This document shows positions 63,425 through 64,000 of a stretch of DNA of 64,000 nucleotides, in pieces (position 1 is the first letter of the stretch; the number at the start of each line of letters is the position of its first letter). The stretch is from Chryseobacterium gleum (GTDB lineage: Bacteria > Bacteroidota > Bacteroidia > Flavobacteriales_D > Crocinitomicaceae). A program made the translations under genes and the position numbers. The notes beneath the pieces are model-generated. The model did not search any database and was not told the DNA's origin. It saw only the letters and a program-made list of their open reading frames with translations. The stretch spans positions 28,383-92,382 of the forward strand of contig CAMDAH010000010.1 of NCBI GenBank assembly GCA_945888625.1. Direction: 5' to 3'.

Positions 63425-63901
63425 TTAGTTAGTTGATCCAGGAAGATAAGCTGCATGGGGTATGGTCATCCACTGGGCATAATGCACATCAAAAAAATTA
63501 AAGTAAGTGCCAGGCGCTTTCCTCTCAATAATATCAATACAAGTTGTACTTTTCGGTAGTGCTGGAAAAATCAAGGTGTACTCAAAATGCTGCCCCTTTC
63601 GCTTAAAATAATGTTTTGTTGGTGCCAAAGGAATTCCAATTGCTCTAATCAAGTTGAGTTTTTCACTCGAGCCTTTTGCCTGTATATACGAATTACCGTG
63701 TATTTGAATCCAACCACCGTTATCCCAAATCTTAGATGATTTGTAAATAAAATCAATTCGAGTATACTCCTCAGTTGCTTCGACACTCTTTACTCGATGC
63801 TTATTCTTGTGGTCCATTCCTAAGGGATTGTGACGCGTTAAGGGCGTTCCAATGGTAAGATCCTCCTCTCTTTTAGGCTTTTTTTTAGTTTTTGTTGTCA
63901 T
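63425..63901 (-). CDS. Protein of unknown function with basic N-terminus
   Basis: A 158-residue soluble protein that I do not recognise. It starts with a Lys/Arg-rich stretch (MTTKTKKKPKREED), then a beta-rich body with VEATEEYTRIDFIYKSS, WIQIHGNSYIQAKGS, YTLIFPALPKSTTCIDIIER and an aromatic end (FFDVHYAQWMTIPHAAYLP). The ordering suggests an Ig-like or jelly-roll fold; no signal peptide is present. It stands alone, 73 bases before prsW, with a -7 box 20 bases upstream. Confidence 0.68.
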   Translation of the reverse strand: MTTKTKKKPKREEDLTIGTPLTRHNPLGMDHKNKHRVKSVEATEEYTRIDFIYKSSKIWDNGGWIQIHGNSYIQAKGSSEKLNLIRAIGIPLAPTKHYFKRKGQHFEYTLIFPALPKSTTCIDIIERKAPGTYFNFFDVHYAQWMTIPHAAYLPGSTN

Positions 63902-63921
63902 AGTTTTAAATTTAGTTTCAA

Positions 63922-63929
63922 CAAAGATA
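63922..63929 (-). promoter_or_regulatory. Putative -7 promoter box of the 158-residue gene
   Basis: TATCTTTG on the minus strand, 20 bases before the ATG at 63901; exact TAnnTTTG match. The remaining bases to the window end (63930-64000) hold no gene. Confidence 0.38.
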
Positions 63930-64000
63930 AATAAATAGTCCGTTTTTTAGTTACGGAGTTAAAAATAATTATTATTTTTATGAAAAATAAAATATGAACC

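Overview
The window is a gene-dense, AT-rich stretch of a Bacteroidota chromosome, most likely class Flavobacteriia. The support is: the type IX secretion genes porU, porV, a porP/sprF-type gene and gldJ; a short (289 aa) primary sigma factor lacking region 1.1; the gene string pyrE - SRPBCC-like - birA - rsfS - ftsH - DUF2007-like - cdsA - psd; a lack of purine-rich ribosome binding sites; and repeated TAnnTTTG boxes, the -7 promoter element of this phylum, in the gaps upstream of genes. I cannot name a genus. No tRNA, rRNA, CRISPR, insertion sequence or prophage gene was seen, and no gene-free gap exceeds about 165 bases.

Layout. 1-6.8 kb: the 3' end of an unrecognised surface-type gene, priA converging on rpoD, trpS divergent from plsC, gatC, and a small zinc-finger protein. 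6.9-15.4 kb: a minus-strand run porU, porV, ispF, pyrR, pyrB, a STAS protein and rnz, joining secretion, isoprenoid, pyrimidine and tRNA-processing functions. 15.5-20.5 kb: a porP/sprF-like gene, a gldJ enlarged by an inserted domain, and murF. 20.5-31.6 kb: prfB, gcvH, gyrB, a glutathione peroxidase, an OmpA-like protein, a glycosyltransferase, an FkbM methyltransferase, valS, a DUF1573 protein and a NUDIX protein. 31.6-37.8 kb: the conserved pyrE-to-psd string (pyrimidine salvage/synthesis, biotin ligation, ribosome silencing, membrane proteolysis, phospholipid synthesis) and a tiny Cys/Lys-rich secreted protein. 37.8-41.3 kb: acyl-CoA ligase and a DASS anion transporter. 41.4-54.7 kb: RlmI-like methyltransferase, MATE pump, fmt, gpsA, aspartate kinase, feoA-feoB plus a 50-residue FeoB-associated protein absent from the ORF track, corA, ribosomal protein THX, serC-serA, and a cyclophilin. 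54.7-59.5 kb: three tandem POT peptide transporters. 59.6-63.9 kb: an SGNH hydrolase, an OmpA lipoprotein, an unknown multi-pass membrane protein, a PrsW protease and an unknown protein.

Most of this is core metabolism. The more unusual signals are: the gldJ enlarged by an insertion with a PKD-like segment; a consistent TAnnTTTG promoter set, several members of which sit so close to the start codon that leaderless mRNAs are implied (plsC, prfB, porV, pyrR); perfect inverted repeats placed on the pyrR and POT-transporter promoters and in front of the acyl-CoA ligase; and a 24-codon ORF that ends on the start codon of the glycosyltransferase. I did not find clear evidence of a wholly new multi-gene system; the best candidate for an undescribed functional unit is the OmpA lipoprotein / membrane protein / PrsW cluster at 60.4-63.4 kb.
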